Shown here piece by piece: positions 1 to 8,489 of a DNA stretch of 64,000 nt. Both the position numbers and the translations under genes were made by a program. The notes under the pieces were generated by a model that was given only the letters and a program-made list of their open reading frames with translations, was not told the DNA's origin and ran no database searches. Source of the stretch: an uncultured Bacteroidales bacterium (GTDB lineage: Bacteria; Bacteroidota; Bacteroidia; Bacteroidales; Paludibacteraceae); the NCBI GenBank assembly GCA_946411385.1, contig CAMKDV010000012.1:1-64000 (forward strand), given 5' to 3'. The stretch's first letter is position 1; every line of letters begins with the position of its first letter.

Positions 1-21
1 ATGTATAATTAACAAAAAAAA

Positions 22-891
22 TTAATTTTTGTGTCTACTTTTTGCATTTAGTACATACTTCTTGTTTGGACGTACATAATTCAGCCTATATCGACGTTTC
101 AAATGACTAAATGTGCCTTCAATTCTATTACTAGAATAACCATCTTTCTTGTATTCTCCTTGACTATGATTCATCTGGATAACATCAATGCCAGATTTTG
201 ATATTTCCTTGTAAAGCTTGCTCTGATCGCTAACAAGATGCCTGCATTCACTTATATACTGATTAGTAAGTTCCAATAAGTCACCAGAATTAAAATGATT
301 AGGCAATGCTTGCAATACTATCTTGCTTCCATCATTCATACCATATACAGGCTGCTTATATTCTGCAATTGCTCTCAATACATTTCGCTTGTGCCATGTT
401 CTCTTTATCTCATCTTCGTACCAAAGACCATACTTCTTCAATATGTCAATCTTCTTAGGCAATACTACACTTGACCACTTGCCACCTAAATACACCTCAT
501 CGACTGCTACATCACCTGTCAATACAGTGCCATCTTGCCTAAATGCATATCTTATCTTATGTAACATATACCAACACGACTTCTGCGTGATTCCTAAATA
601 ATGAGAAAGCTCTTCTGATGAAATTCCTTTACTCATTGTCAACAAATACAAAGCAATCAACCAATACTCAATCTTGATTTTACTTGCATGAAAGATAGTG
701 TTAGACGTATCAGAAAAACGCTTATTACAATGACTACACTTGTATGTACCATTCTTGTAATGCCAAATATGCACCTCACCACAATAAGGACATACAACAC
801 CTGTTGGCCACCTTAAATTGTGGAAAATCTGCTTTGCATGCAATGTAATGTACACAATGCTCTTGTAATGCTTTGTCAAATCCGTTCTCAT
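22..891 (-). CDS. IS1595-family (ISXO2-like) transposase
   Basis: DDE transposase of 289 residues. An N-terminal zinc ribbon is visible (C34-x2-C37 and C52-x2-C55), followed by a helical DNA-binding region and the catalytic core. Candidate acidic residues are D131 in DEVYLGGK, D222 in SDQSKLY and E258 in NRIEGTFSHLKRR, the pattern expected for IS1595. The frame is intact to its stop, so the enzyme may be active. The element's left end may lie outside the window. I could not identify convincing terminal inverted repeats, so the IS borders are not defined. Confidence 0.9.
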   Translation of the reverse strand: MRTDLTKHYKSIVYITLHAKQIFHNLRWPTGVVCPYCGEVHIWHYKNGTYKCSHCNKRFSDTSNTIFHASKIKIEYWLIALYLLTMSKGISSEELSHYLGITQKSCWYMLHKIRYAFRQDGTVLTGDVAVDEVYLGGKWSSVVLPKKIDILKKYGLWYEDEIKRTWHKRNVLRAIAEYKQPVYGMNDGSKIVLQALPNHFNSGDLLELTNQYISECRHLVSDQSKLYKEISKSGIDVIQMNHSQGEYKKDGYSSNRIEGTFSHLKRRYRLNYVRPNKKYVLNAKSRHKN

Positions 892-1072
892 TTTCGTAAC
901 TTCTTGAAAAACAATACAAAATTATAAAAAAATCGCGAAAAATGAAAATTTTTTTGATGAAAAATGCAAATAAAATGATAGCTTAAATGTTTAGTTTACA
1001 ATAGTTTATGTCATCCTTGTATATAATTGTCGATGAAAGCATTGCAATCCTACGTATATCGTACGTATATTG

Positions 1073-1112
1073 TCCGTGTATTATACGTAAGAGTTACGTG
1101 GATAATACGACG
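1073..1112. repeat. Imperfect inverted repeat rich in TACGTA/ATTATACG
   Basis: The arms CCGTGTATTATACGTAA and TTACGTGGATAATACGACGG are imperfect reverse complements around a GAG centre. The stretch just upstream (1050-1072) contains further ACGTATAT copies. The hairpin would lie at the 5' end of a transcript from the minus-strand promoter at 1134-1165. Confidence 0.5.
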
Positions 1113-1133
1113 GCATAATGACGAAATCAGGTG

Positions 1134-1165
1134 CAAAGGTACATAATATATAGGATATATGCAAA
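1134..1165 (-). promoter_or_regulatory. Bacteroidetes-type promoter without an obvious gene
   Basis: On the minus strand TACCTTTG (1134-1141) is the -7 box and TTTG (1162-1165) the -33 box, 20 nt apart. Transcription would run toward the transposase through 240 bp without a recognisable gene. Confidence 0.6.
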
Positions 1166-1187
1166 TTTTAAGAGAAAAAAAAGGATG

Positions 1188-1469
1188 TTACCTGTTCAAG
1201 AGGTTGACGATGGTGTTGGCATCGGAGCGGGAGAAACCGTTGGCGAGGATGGTGACGCCGCCGTTGGTCTCGATGGTGATGTCGCAAAAGAGAAGGCCGG
1301 CACTGCGCGTGACGGAGCCGATAGATGAGAAACGGATAGTGGTCTCGTCGTAGCCGATAAGTTTCTTCTTGCGGTAAGTAACCTTCTGTGCCTGATCGTC
1401 GATAACCAATTGGTCCGGGAAGACGACATTGCCGCCTGTTACCCTGCTTGCTGAAAATGTTCGTTTCAT
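1188..1469 (-). CDS. Small PH-domain-like hypothetical protein
   Basis: A 93-residue protein without signal peptide or membrane segment. The pattern of short alternating beta-strands followed by a C-terminal helix (GFSRSDANTIVNLLNR) resembles bacterial PH-like domains (bPH2 type). The resemblance rests on pattern only. No function can be assigned. The gene is single, with non-coding DNA on both sides. Confidence 0.6.
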   Translation of the reverse strand: MKRTFSASRVTGGNVVFPDQLVIDDQAQKVTYRKKKLIGYDETTIRFSSIGSVTRSAGLLFCDITIETNGGVTILANGFSRSDANTIVNLLNR

Positions 1470-1561
1470 TGTATTTGATTGTTTAAAATGTACAAATGTT
1501 AGCGTGCCCCAAAATTACCATTATTTGCGTCCCCAAAAATAACAAAAACCTAAAAAACCCC

Positions 1562-1673
1562 TCGCCGTTTGTTGCCCTTACGGGCTATGTGTCTTAACCG
1601 TATAAGCCTCTCCTTCAAGCGAGCTTGACGAGAGACTTATCCGTTCAAGCCACACTCTGCGAGTAACAAACGC
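1562..1673. other. Structured non-coding element flanked by direct repeats
   Basis: The 303-bp gap 1470-1772 holds no gene. Its GC-richer core can fold: an outer 8-bp stem (1566-1573 with 1665-1672), a small hairpin GCCC-TTAC-GGGC near 1574-1585, and a 15-bp interrupted hairpin at 1602-1640 (ATAAG, CTCTC and TCAAG arms with a CGAG loop). AT-rich flanks share related sequence: CCTAAAAAAC occurs at 1549, 1687 and 1762, and a CCCAAAA-TTACCAT stretch occurs on each side. It may be a non-coding RNA or a small non-autonomous element. Confidence 0.45.
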
Positions 1674-1772
1674 CTTCGGAAATAAACCTAAAAAACATTA
1701 GTTAGTGTCCCAAAAAATTACCATACATTTGTGACAAAAATATATTAACAAAAGCCATAAGCCTAAAAAACA

Positions 1773-2441
1773 TTATCGGTTCATATTGGTTGGCGTGGAG
1801 GCGGGATGTTTGTAAATCACCGTGAGGCCGTCGCGGACGGGTAGGATGACCTGCGAGACGCGAGGATCGGAGGCTACGAGGTCGTTGAAGCGGCGCAACT
1901 CAAGCGTCTGCTTGTCGTGGTCGTAGGCAGGGTCGATGACATGACCGTCCCACAAGGTGTTGTCCGCCAGGATGAAACCACCGTCCCTGACCAGCGGAAA
2001 GACAAGTTCGTAGTAGGCGCAGTACTCGCGCTTGTCGGCGTCGATGAAGACGATATCAAAAGGTGAAAGGTGAAAGGTGAAAGGTGAAAGGACCTCTTTT
2101 GCATCACCTATGATCAGACGGATGCGGTTGCCAAGGGGTGAGAGGGCGAGATGATGGCGGATAATGTCCTCCAGTTCGTCGTTATGCTCGATGGTGAGCA
2201 ATTCGCCATCGTCGGTCAAGCCCTCAGCCAGGCACAGAGCCGAATAGCCGGTGTAGGTGCCGAGTTCCAAAATGCGCCGCGGACGAACCATGCGGCTGAA
2301 CATGCGCAACAGTTCGCCTTGCACCTGACCCGACAACATGTGCGGATTGATCACATGCAGATAGGTATCGCGCGTGATAGAGGCAAACAGTTCACCTTCC
2401 GCAGTGGTGTGTCGGCTGATATAATCATCGATGGTTTGCAT
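1773..2441 (-). CDS. SAM-dependent O-methyltransferase (COG4122 type)
   Basis: A class I methyltransferase of 222 residues resembling caffeoyl-CoA/catechol O-methyltransferases. The SAM site ELGTYTGYS is at 59-67, the metal/SAM motif FIDADK at 132-137 and ADN near 160. The frame stays open 249 bp further upstream, but that part overlaps the divergent regulator gene and its promoters, so the ATG at 2441 is preferred. Residues 118-128 ([11 protein letters not shown]) are encoded by four GGTGAAA heptamers inserted in frame in the loop just before FIDADK. Substrate unknown. Confidence 0.88.
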   Translation of the reverse strand: MQTIDDYISRHTTAEGELFASITRDTYLHVINPHMLSGQVQGELLRMFSRMVRPRRILELGTYTGYSALCLAEGLTDDGELLTIEHNDELEDIIRHHLALSPLGNRIRLIIGDAKEVLSPFTFHLSPFDIVFIDADKREYCAYYELVFPLVRDGGFILADNTLWDGHVIDPAYDHDKQTLELRRFNDLVASDPRVSQVILPVRDGLTVIYKHPASTPTNMNR

Positions 2442-2505
2442 AGTCAAAAGTAGAAAAATTGTGTGTTTATTTGAAAAAAGTGCACTTTTTCTAACAAAAT
2501 GTATG

Positions 2506-2537
2506 CAAAGATACAAAAATATTTGCAATTTTGCAAA
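2506..2537 (-). promoter_or_regulatory. Promoter of the O-methyltransferase gene
   Basis: TATCTTTG on the minus strand (2506-2513) with TTTG (2534-2537) 20 nt upstream. It interlocks with the divergent promoter at 2522-2553, so one bound regulator could affect both. Confidence 0.75.
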
Positions 2538-2553
2538 AAAAATTGTAATTTTG
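2522..2553 (+). promoter_or_regulatory. Promoter of the Lrp-family gene
   Basis: TTTG (2522-2525), 20 nt, TAATTTTG (2546-2553), which fits the Bacteroidetes TAnnTTTG -7 box. The ATG follows 23 nt after the box. Confidence 0.75.
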
Positions 2554-2576
2554 TAGTCAATTTGTAACGATTTGTT

Positions 2577-3047
2577 ATGGAAACGATAGATGAATTGGAT
2601 AAACGCATCCTGAAAATCATTACACAGAACGCCCGTATACCGTTCAAGGATGTAGCTGAGCAGTGCGAAGTAAGCCGTGCAGCCGTTCACCAGCGCGTGC
2701 AGCGGTTGTTCGACATAGGCGTGATAGTCGGTTCGGGCTATCAGGTCAATCCGAAGATGCTGGGCTACAATCTATGCGTATATGTGGGGCTGACCTTGGA
2801 GCGAGGATATATGTACAAGCAGGTGTGTGAGGAGCTGGAGAAGATCCCCGAAGTGGTGGAGAGCCAGTATACGCTGGGCGCTTACTCCATGCTGATCAAG
2901 CTGTACGCCCACGATGACAAACATCTGCTGCACCTGCTGAACGCACGCATACAGACCATTGCGGGCGTAGCCAATACCGAGACCCTTACCACTCTGGACG
3001 AGAGCATCAACCGCTCGTTGCCGGTGGATTATATAGGATGGGAATGA
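2577..3047 (+). CDS. Lrp/AsnC-family transcriptional regulator
   Basis: A 156-residue regulator. An N-terminal winged helix-turn-helix (about residues 4-60, starting with LDKRILKIITQNARIPFKDVA) is followed by the RAM/AsnC ligand-binding domain (about 70-150, containing LGAYSMLIKLYAHD). Members are feast/famine regulators that sense amino acids or related small molecules. Its promoter interlocks with that of the divergent O-methyltransferase, so control of that gene and autoregulation are plausible. Its stop overlaps the next gene. Confidence 0.93.
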   Translation: METIDELDKRILKIITQNARIPFKDVAEQCEVSRAAVHQRVQRLFDIGVIVGSGYQVNPKMLGYNLCVYVGLTLERGYMYKQVCEELEKIPEVVESQYTLGAYSMLIKLYAHDDKHLLHLLNARIQTIAGVANTETLTTLDESINRSLPVDYIGWE

Positions 3048-3328
3048 TGTCAAGACGGGTCATCATCGCTATATCAGCCGTGCTGCTCGTGTCAGCCGCT
3101 ACGGTGCTCCGCGCGAACGATGACTACGTGGAGGACGTCTACTTCTGGGCAAGCGAGCCCGTGAAGGATGCCGACGGGAAGATAGTGCCGCACTTCAATC
3201 CCAAGGCGAAGGAAATAGTGTTTTTACCCACCGTGCAGTTGCCCGATACGCTTCAGACGCGTCATGAGCAGCCGCAACAGCAGGCGTTGCCCGAGCAACC
3301 CAACCTGCAAGAGCAGCCAACACCATGA
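3038..3328 (+). CDS. Small secreted hypothetical protein, Pro/Gln-rich C-terminus
   Basis: About 96 residues with an N-terminal signal peptide (hydrophobic run after RR near the start, likely cleaved around LRANDD). The C-terminus is low-complexity (EQPQQQALPEQPNLQEQPTP). It overlaps the regulator; an ATGA at 3044-3047 is an equally good start for translational coupling. It also couples by ATGA to the next outer-membrane gene. No known family recognised. It may be an accessory envelope factor for its neighbour. Confidence 0.65.
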   Translation: MGMMSRRVIIAISAVLLVSAATVLRANDDYVEDVYFWASEPVKDADGKIVPHFNPKAKEIVFLPTVQLPDTLQTRHEQPQQQALPEQPNLQEQPTP

Positions 3329-4548
3329 TGAGCAGAGCAGGGAAGATAGCAGGCATATTGCTATGCGTGGCATGTGCGATGCCCATAGCTGCGCAGACCG
3401 CGCTGCCGATAGGGTTGGAGGCCATGCTGGCGTTGGGCACGGACGAGGATTACGGTACGTCGCGCTTCACGGCGATGGCAGGCGCCATGACAGCTGTAGG
3501 CGGCGACCCCTCGGCAGCCAAGGTCAATCCCGCAGGTTTGGGCGTGTACAGGCATAGCCAGTTCTCCGTCAGTGCCGACTGCATGCTGATGCATTTCTGG
3601 CAGAACGAGGCGGCCACCCGCGGACCGATGTACTCTCGCTGGCATCTGGCGCAGATGTCGTACGTGTTTGCCCTGGTTCATCCCGAGCGGCTGAAAGGTA
3701 TCGTGGCGAACAACCTGATGATATCCTACTCGCAACGCGCGGAGATGACGCGCAGCATGACGCTCAACGACCGCAACGAGAGACCTACCACCTCTACCGA
3801 CTGGGTAGAGCTGTACGACGACGAGTACGGATCGCGGCGCGATGTTGACCTGCACTACGCCATGAACATCAGCAACCGCTGCTATTGGGGCATAGGCATG
3901 ACGCTGGAATGGATGAACATCCGTCAGACGCTCGACCGATGGGAATATCAGAGCGAAAGCCGGCGCAGCACGCCCTGGACGTACGACCTGAAAAGTACGA
4001 ACCTGGGCAAAGCGGTAGGCTGGGGAGCCACGGCAGGACTGCTGGTGCATCCCGTACGAATGCTACGAATAGGAGCGTCCATCGAATCGCCGATGGTAGG
4101 ACGCATGAGGCAGACCAATTATTACACAGAGCAGATCAACAACGTTATTTACGATTCGCCCGACCGCAACACCTCGTGGAAATACCTGACGCCGATGAAA
4201 GTATCCGCAGGTTTGGCGCTGCAATGGAAGGATCACGGTCTGCTCAGCCTGCAGTACGATATGCGCTGGCACGCGTTCACGGGCGCCGTACATACAGCGC
4301 GTGCGGGTATAGAAGGTGTAATAAACAAACATCTGCTGCTCGATGCGGGTTACGCCTACACCACCGCCTACAACGCACAGCAGATTGGCGTAGGATTCAA
4401 TTACGTGGGACACTGGCTGCGGCTGGGCTTTGCCTACCAACACCGATGGAGCACAGGCATGGCGTACGAGCCGCTGTACTACTACCACGTGGATACCTAC
4501 CGCACGGCGATAAACCGCATCGTAGTGACGTTCCAGTGGAACTCATGA
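3325..4548 (+). CDS. Outer-membrane beta-barrel protein, OmpP1/FadL-PorV-like superfamily
   Basis: A 407-residue protein with a signal peptide ending near AAQT. The N-terminal AGAMTAVGGDPSAAKVNPAGLG is typical of FadL/OmpP1-type barrels, whose N-terminus plugs the pore. The rest is alternating amphipathic strands rich in Tyr/Trp, as in a transmembrane barrel. It probably transports hydrophobic compounds or acts in secretion like PorV; the sequence does not decide. Its TGA stop lies at the head of a GTGAAAG-type repeat tract. Confidence 0.78.
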   Translation: MMSRAGKIAGILLCVACAMPIAAQTALPIGLEAMLALGTDEDYGTSRFTAMAGAMTAVGGDPSAAKVNPAGLGVYRHSQFSVSADCMLMHFWQNEAATRGPMYSRWHLAQMSYVFALVHPERLKGIVANNLMISYSQRAEMTRSMTLNDRNERPTTSTDWVELYDDEYGSRRDVDLHYAMNISNRCYWGIGMTLEWMNIRQTLDRWEYQSESRRSTPWTYDLKSTNLGKAVGWGATAGLLVHPVRMLRIGASIESPMVGRMRQTNYYTEQINNVIYDSPDRNTSWKYLTPMKVSAGLALQWKDHGLLSLQYDMRWHAFTGAVHTARAGIEGVINKHLLLDAGYAYTTAYNAQQIGVGFNYVGHWLRLGFAYQHRWSTGMAYEPLYYYHVDTYRTAINRIVVTFQWNS

Positions 4549-4637
4549 AAGGAAATTGAAAATTGAAAGGTGAAAGGTGAAAGGGGAAAGGAAATTGAAA
4601 AGTGAAAGGTGAAAATTGAAAAGTTGAAAATTGAAAT
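4546..4637 (+). repeat. Heptanucleotide repeat tract (GTGAAAG/ATTGAAA family)
   Basis: Repeated GGTGAAA, AGTGAAA and ATTGAAA heptamers begin at the stop codon of the outer-membrane gene. The same family recurs at 2062-2089, 36729-36940 and 38731-38817. Confidence 0.85.
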
Positions 4638-4849
4638 ATAGGTATTGTGCCGGAAGAGACCGGAAAACTCATCAAATAATATAAAAAACCGAGGTCCCTG
4701 GCGTACCAATGGCGTGCCGATACTCTACGCCGTGACCCCTTGCAAAAGGGTAGCGATGAGTTGGTCGGATTACAAAGGTGCGTGAAACCTCAAATCCTTT
4801 TCATAGGAGTTTTCTCGCGTAAAACGGCACGATACCTTTTTGATATACT
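4638..4849. other. Intergenic region before fabG, nothing assigned
   Basis: Together with the repeat tract this makes a 300-bp gap. It contains weak potential stems (GGCGT...ACGCC near 4711-4731; CCCTT...AAGGG near 4738-4752). I recognise no riboswitch class and no clear -33/-7 promoter for fabG. Confidence 0.4.
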
Positions 4850-5590
4850 ATGCTATTAGAAGGAAAAACCGCATTGATAACGGGCGCAGCCCGAGGAATA
4901 GGCAGGGCAATCGCCTTGCGTTTGGCAGGCGAAGGATGTAACATTGCGTTCACCGATCTGGCGCTCAGCGACCGGACAGACAGTCTGCTCGCTGACTTGC
5001 GTGGCAAGGGCGTACAAGCTGCTGCATACGCCGTGGATGCAGCAGATTATGCAGCCGTGCAACAGAACGTGGCACAGGTGCAGAAAGATTTTGGTGCTAT
5101 TGATATCCTCGTCAACAACGCCGGCATCACGCGCGATACGCTGCTCGTAAGGATGACCGAACAGCAATGGGACGACGTGCTGCGCGGCAACCTGAAGTCG
5201 GCATTCAACTATACGCAGAGCGTAGGTGTGCTGATGATGCGTCAGCGCAAAGGCAGCATCATCTCGCTGGCATCCGTTGTCGGACTGTACGGCAACGCAG
5301 GGCAGGCTAACTATGCCGCATCCAAAGCCGGCATCATTGCCCTGATGAAATCCACCGCCAAAGAGCTGGGCAGTCGTGGCATACGCGCCAACGCCGTGGC
5401 TCCGGGCTATATACAGACCGACATGACGAACATTTTGCCCGAATCGGTACGAGCCGCCTTTATCGAGCGTATTCCTTTGCGCCGTGCCGGAACGCCGGAA
5501 GATGTGGCGAACGTGGTACTGTTCCTTGCCTCCGACCTGTCCGCCTATGTGTCCGGACAAGTCATCCGGATTGACGGAGCGATGAGCTAA
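4850..5590 (+). CDS. fabG: 3-oxoacyl-[acyl-carrier-protein] reductase
   Basis: Short-chain dehydrogenase of 246 residues that performs the NADPH-dependent keto reduction of type II fatty acid synthesis in the cytoplasm. The nucleotide site TGAARGIG is at 11-18, the NNAG motif at 89-92, and the catalytic S142, Y155 and K159 are in the expected spacing (YAASK). Length matches FabG. The C-terminal part (IPLRRAGTPEDVANVVLFLAS) is also characteristic. A terminator follows directly. fabD lies 6 kb away in a separate unit. Confidence 0.95.
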   Translation: MLLEGKTALITGAARGIGRAIALRLAGEGCNIAFTDLALSDRTDSLLADLRGKGVQAAAYAVDAADYAAVQQNVAQVQKDFGAIDILVNNAGITRDTLLVRMTEQQWDDVLRGNLKSAFNYTQSVGVLMMRQRKGSIISLASVVGLYGNAGQANYAASKAGIIALMKSTAKELGSRGIRANAVAPGYIQTDMTNILPESVRAAFIERIPLRRAGTPEDVANVVLFLASDLSAYVSGQVIRIDGAMS

Positions 5591-5594
5591 AAGA

Positions 5595-5617
5595 AAAGGC
5601 GCTGTTGAGCGCCTTTC
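5595..5617 (+). terminator. Rho-independent terminator after fabG
   Basis: AAGGCGCT-GTTG-AGCGCCTT hairpin followed by TTCTTATT, 5 nt after the fabG stop. It also faces the convergent lipoprotein gene. Confidence 0.85.
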
Positions 5618-5638
5618 TTATTGCTGTATGTCAGCCGG

Positions 5639-6085
5639 TTATTTGCTTCGCTTGCCGGCATAGGTGCATGGTGTGTCGCCGTACTTGTTGCTTACGAGCA
5701 GGGAGTCTGCCGTCAGGCTGCCGATTAGGTCCGTTACGATATATTTGTCGTAAGGTTTGTTACCCGCCGTAGGCACGATGCTGTCGCCGTAGAACGAGAT
5801 ATGTTCGCCCTGCCGGGTATACGCCACGCCGCTGATGACCATATCAATGGTCACGGGCATCATGGTGGCGAACTTCACCTCGTACATATAGATGTCCAGC
5901 GTCTCGTCGTTCGTCAGGACAAGCTTGGTGCGTACATTCTCCTTGGTAAAGCCGGACGAGGGTACGCTTAGTAGGCCGTACGCTTCATAGGCTTCGGTAT
6001 CGTCGGTAATCGGCTGTTCCGGTGAAGTGATGTGGCAGGAAATCATTAGTCCTGCCAAAAGCAGTAATGCAAGTATCTTTTTCAT
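5639..6085 (-). CDS. Small lipoprotein, possible calycin-like beta-barrel
   Basis: A 148-residue protein with a type II signal peptide; the lipobox ends at LMISC (Cys17), so it should be lipid-anchored. The mature part is beta-rich and ends in GDTPCTYAGKRSK. Domain size resembles the calycin-like lipoproteins common in Bacteroidetes, but this is a weak call. It lies 29 bp after the TonB-dependent receptor gene and is probably co-transcribed, so it may help in uptake of the same ligand. Confidence 0.65.
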   Translation of the reverse strand: MKKILALLLLAGLMISCHITSPEQPITDDTEAYEAYGLLSVPSSGFTKENVRTKLVLTNDETLDIYMYEVKFATMMPVTIDMVISGVAYTRQGEHISFYGDSIVPTAGNKPYDKYIVTDLIGSLTADSLLVSNKYGDTPCTYAGKRSK

Positions 6086-6114
6086 AAGTCAATATTTTTC
6101 GTTTGTTTGGATGT

Positions 6115-8391
6115 TTATATTTCAAACCGTACGGTAGCTCCCAGTTCGCGGGGTTTGCCGCGTTGCAGAAAATCGTTGCCCATCGAGCGGAAATAGAACA
6201 CATCGTATTGTGTGCCGGTGAGGTTTCTTCCCCATAGCTCAAGTTTGGCATACTTCCAGTCGAGTGTGACATTCGCCCCGAGCAGCGCGTAGGGCTGTTG
6301 CACGCAGTCGTTCTGTTCGTTCCAGTAGATAGGTCCCGTCACGCCGGCGTGTGCCGCTATCGAGATAGCATACAGCCAAGGCCGTCCTACGCGATAGCCT
6401 GTTTGCACCAAGGCGTGCGCCGTATGGCGCGGAGCGTAGGGAATAAAGTGACCGGCATAGTTGCCCATGCCGTCGTCGAAGGCGATGAAACGAGCATCCG
6501 TAAAGCCGTATGATGCGTCGGCTATGCCTTGCCAGTTGCCTTGCTGCCACCGGTAGTGGAGCGATGCTTCTACTCCCCATACGCGCGAGCGGGCGGCGTT
6601 AGCCATCATCCTGCCTGTGGTCTTGCCGTTGGGGAAGATGGTCACCTGCTGGTCGAAGCACTGGATATGAAACACATCCACATCCATCTTCAGTCCCTCT
6701 ACAGGCGTGAAATGTGCGCCGGCTTCGAAGGTCCAGTCGGTCTCGGGCTTATAGGAGGTGATGGCTACATCGGAGTAGCGCGAATCGGCAATCTCGAGAT
6801 GCATGCCCATATCTGCCGCCAGATCGGTCATCACCTGGTTCTGGGTGATGGTGCTGAAGATTTGCGGATTGTACCCGCCGGCTTTGTAGCCCTTGGCCGC
6901 ATAGCCGTAAACGGTGCACCATGTGCCTTCGTAAGAAACAGCCAAACGCGGAAGAACTTGCAGGTAATGGGCATGTTTGCTGCCGCGCAGTTCGGTATGC
7001 ACATGCTCAAAATCGCTCATGATCATCGTGAAGCGGTAATCGAGATCCGCCGTGCTCAGGTAGTCCATGCGCGCGTGTTCATAATCGATACGCACGCCGG
7101 CGTTCAGATGCCAGTTGCCGAAATGAAAATGACTCTGGTGGTATATGGCTCCGCCTGCATTCAGCAGCTCGAACGAACTGGGGATGGGTAGGGTAGAATT
7201 GCTGATGCAGATTGAGTCATCCGGGAAGACGGTCTGTATGCCACGATTAGCGTTACTCAGGATAAGTTCATCAATACCCTCGCGCATGAAAGTGACGGGC
7301 GCTTGCATCGTGTTGACTTTCACAAAACTGCTCAAGCCTACCGTCCACTCGTACCACGCACAAGGCTTGGGCGTACGCAGCAGGGCATCTATGGTACCGC
7401 TGTGCTGGCGCTGTTTCTGCTGCAAGGTGAAGATATCTGCGGCGGTGTAGTCCTGATCCATGCGCATATCATCGTACATGTACTGATAGCTTGCTACGAG
7501 TTGCAGGCGCCAGTCTTTGTGGGTGTAGTATGCCATGAGGGAGGGTAGCAGGGCGAGGCGCTCGTAGCTGCCTTCGCGGTTGTAGTCAATCTTGCCCGTG
7601 GCAGTCGAGGCATACGGAAAAGCACCCTGCTTTACCCAATCGGCATAGATTGTTCCCGTCAGTCGCCACTCGTCCGACGGTCTGCTGTCCAGCACCATTC
7701 TGCCGCCAGCCTGCTGACCGCCGTCAATCAGCATGCCCGTATGCTGGTTGCGGTAGAAGCCGTCCGTACGCCTGTAGCGTGCAGCTATGCCCCAACCGAA
7801 CTTATTGTCGGTGAGCTGTTTGCTCACGCCATAGTACGACGCCTGCGCTTCTACGCTGTTGGCGCTGGCATAACTGATCAGCCCTCGAATAAGCCGTGTG
7901 GTGAGGTCCAGCGGCCGGATGGTACGCAGCTCCATCACTCCGGCAGGCGAGTTGCGGCCGTACAGACTGCCTTGCGGACCACGCAGCAGTTCGATGCGTT
8001 TGACATCCTGCATCACATGATCGTACATATTCTTGTCCAGCAGCGGCACTCCGTCCACCACCATGCCCATCACAGGTTCGTTGATGCGGCTGCCCAAACC
8101 GCGAATATAGATGCTGGAGGTCATGGCGCTGCCATAGTCGGGCATATATACATTAGGTATCAGGCGGCTCACATCCTTGGGCGTGACGGCTTGCGTCTCA
8201 TTGATCAGACGGCTGTCGATGACGCTGATCTGTATCTGCTGTTGCGTGGCGGGACGCTCTATACGCGAAACCGACACTTCTATATCCGGCAGGGCAACGG
8301 TATCTGTCCAACCTTCCGGCGCTGCTGCAGCCATACTCGTGATGGCAACCGCCGTTAAAGCTATGATTAGAAGTGTTCTGATTGATTTCAT
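6115..8391 (-). CDS. TonB-dependent outer-membrane receptor
   Basis: A 758-residue receptor from the ATG at 8391 (MKSIRTLL). It has a signal peptide, then a plug domain with IYIRGLGSR, VDGVPLLDKNMYD and the typical IELLRGPQGSLYGRNSPAG, then a 22-strand-type barrel ending in an aromatic-poor strand (GATVRFEI). It lacks the N-terminal carboxypeptidase-like domain of SusC proteins, so it is of the siderophore/vitamin/metal class rather than glycan class. Ligand unknown. A COG0523 GTPase and a winged-helix regulator lie upstream on the same strand, which hints at a metal or metal-cofactor ligand (inference). Confidence 0.93.
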   Translation of the reverse strand: MKSIRTLLIIALTAVAITSMAAAAPEGWTDTVALPDIEVSVSRIERPATQQQIQISVIDSRLINETQAVTPKDVSRLIPNVYMPDYGSAMTSSIYIRGLGSRINEPVMGMVVDGVPLLDKNMYDHVMQDVKRIELLRGPQGSLYGRNSPAGVMELRTIRPLDLTTRLIRGLISYASANSVEAQASYYGVSKQLTDNKFGWGIAARYRRTDGFYRNQHTGMLIDGGQQAGGRMVLDSRPSDEWRLTGTIYADWVKQGAFPYASTATGKIDYNREGSYERLALLPSLMAYYTHKDWRLQLVASYQYMYDDMRMDQDYTAADIFTLQQKQRQHSGTIDALLRTPKPCAWYEWTVGLSSFVKVNTMQAPVTFMREGIDELILSNANRGIQTVFPDDSICISNSTLPIPSSFELLNAGGAIYHQSHFHFGNWHLNAGVRIDYEHARMDYLSTADLDYRFTMIMSDFEHVHTELRGSKHAHYLQVLPRLAVSYEGTWCTVYGYAAKGYKAGGYNPQIFSTITQNQVMTDLAADMGMHLEIADSRYSDVAITSYKPETDWTFEAGAHFTPVEGLKMDVDVFHIQCFDQQVTIFPNGKTTGRMMANAARSRVWGVEASLHYRWQQGNWQGIADASYGFTDARFIAFDDGMGNYAGHFIPYAPRHTAHALVQTGYRVGRPWLYAISIAAHAGVTGPIYWNEQNDCVQQPYALLGANVTLDWKYAKLELWGRNLTGTQYDVFYFRSMGNDFLQRGKPRELGATVRFEI

Positions 8392-8439
8392 CGTAACAAT
8401 TGCACCCGCATCAGCCTGTCGGATGTCTGAATGCGGGTG

Positions 8440-8489
8440 CAAAGATACGAAAATTTTCTTAAAAAACCTTTAAGATTGTCTTAAGATTG
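8440..8489 (-). promoter_or_regulatory. Receptor promoter with 11-bp spaced direct repeats (putative operator)
   Basis: A -7 box TATCTTTG (minus strand, 8440-8447) lacks a TTTG at the usual distance. Instead TTAAGATTG occurs at 8470-8478 and 8481-8489, and TTAA again at 8459, exactly 11 bp apart. Direct repeats with 11-bp period are the usual target of OmpR/PhoB-type winged helices, and such a regulator is encoded next door. Confidence 0.55.

Noticed and set aside
1562..1673. Integron attC site
   Set aside because: The outer arms read GTTTGTT...AACAAAC, the reverse of the AAC...GTT arrangement required, and no integrase is near.
2442..2690. N-terminal 83-residue extension of the O-methyltransferase
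   Set aside because: It covers both divergent promoters and part of the Lrp gene; the family starts near the ATG at 2441.
4638..4849. Riboswitch upstream of fabG
   Set aside because: Only weak short stems are present, and no conserved core of a known class could be matched by eye.
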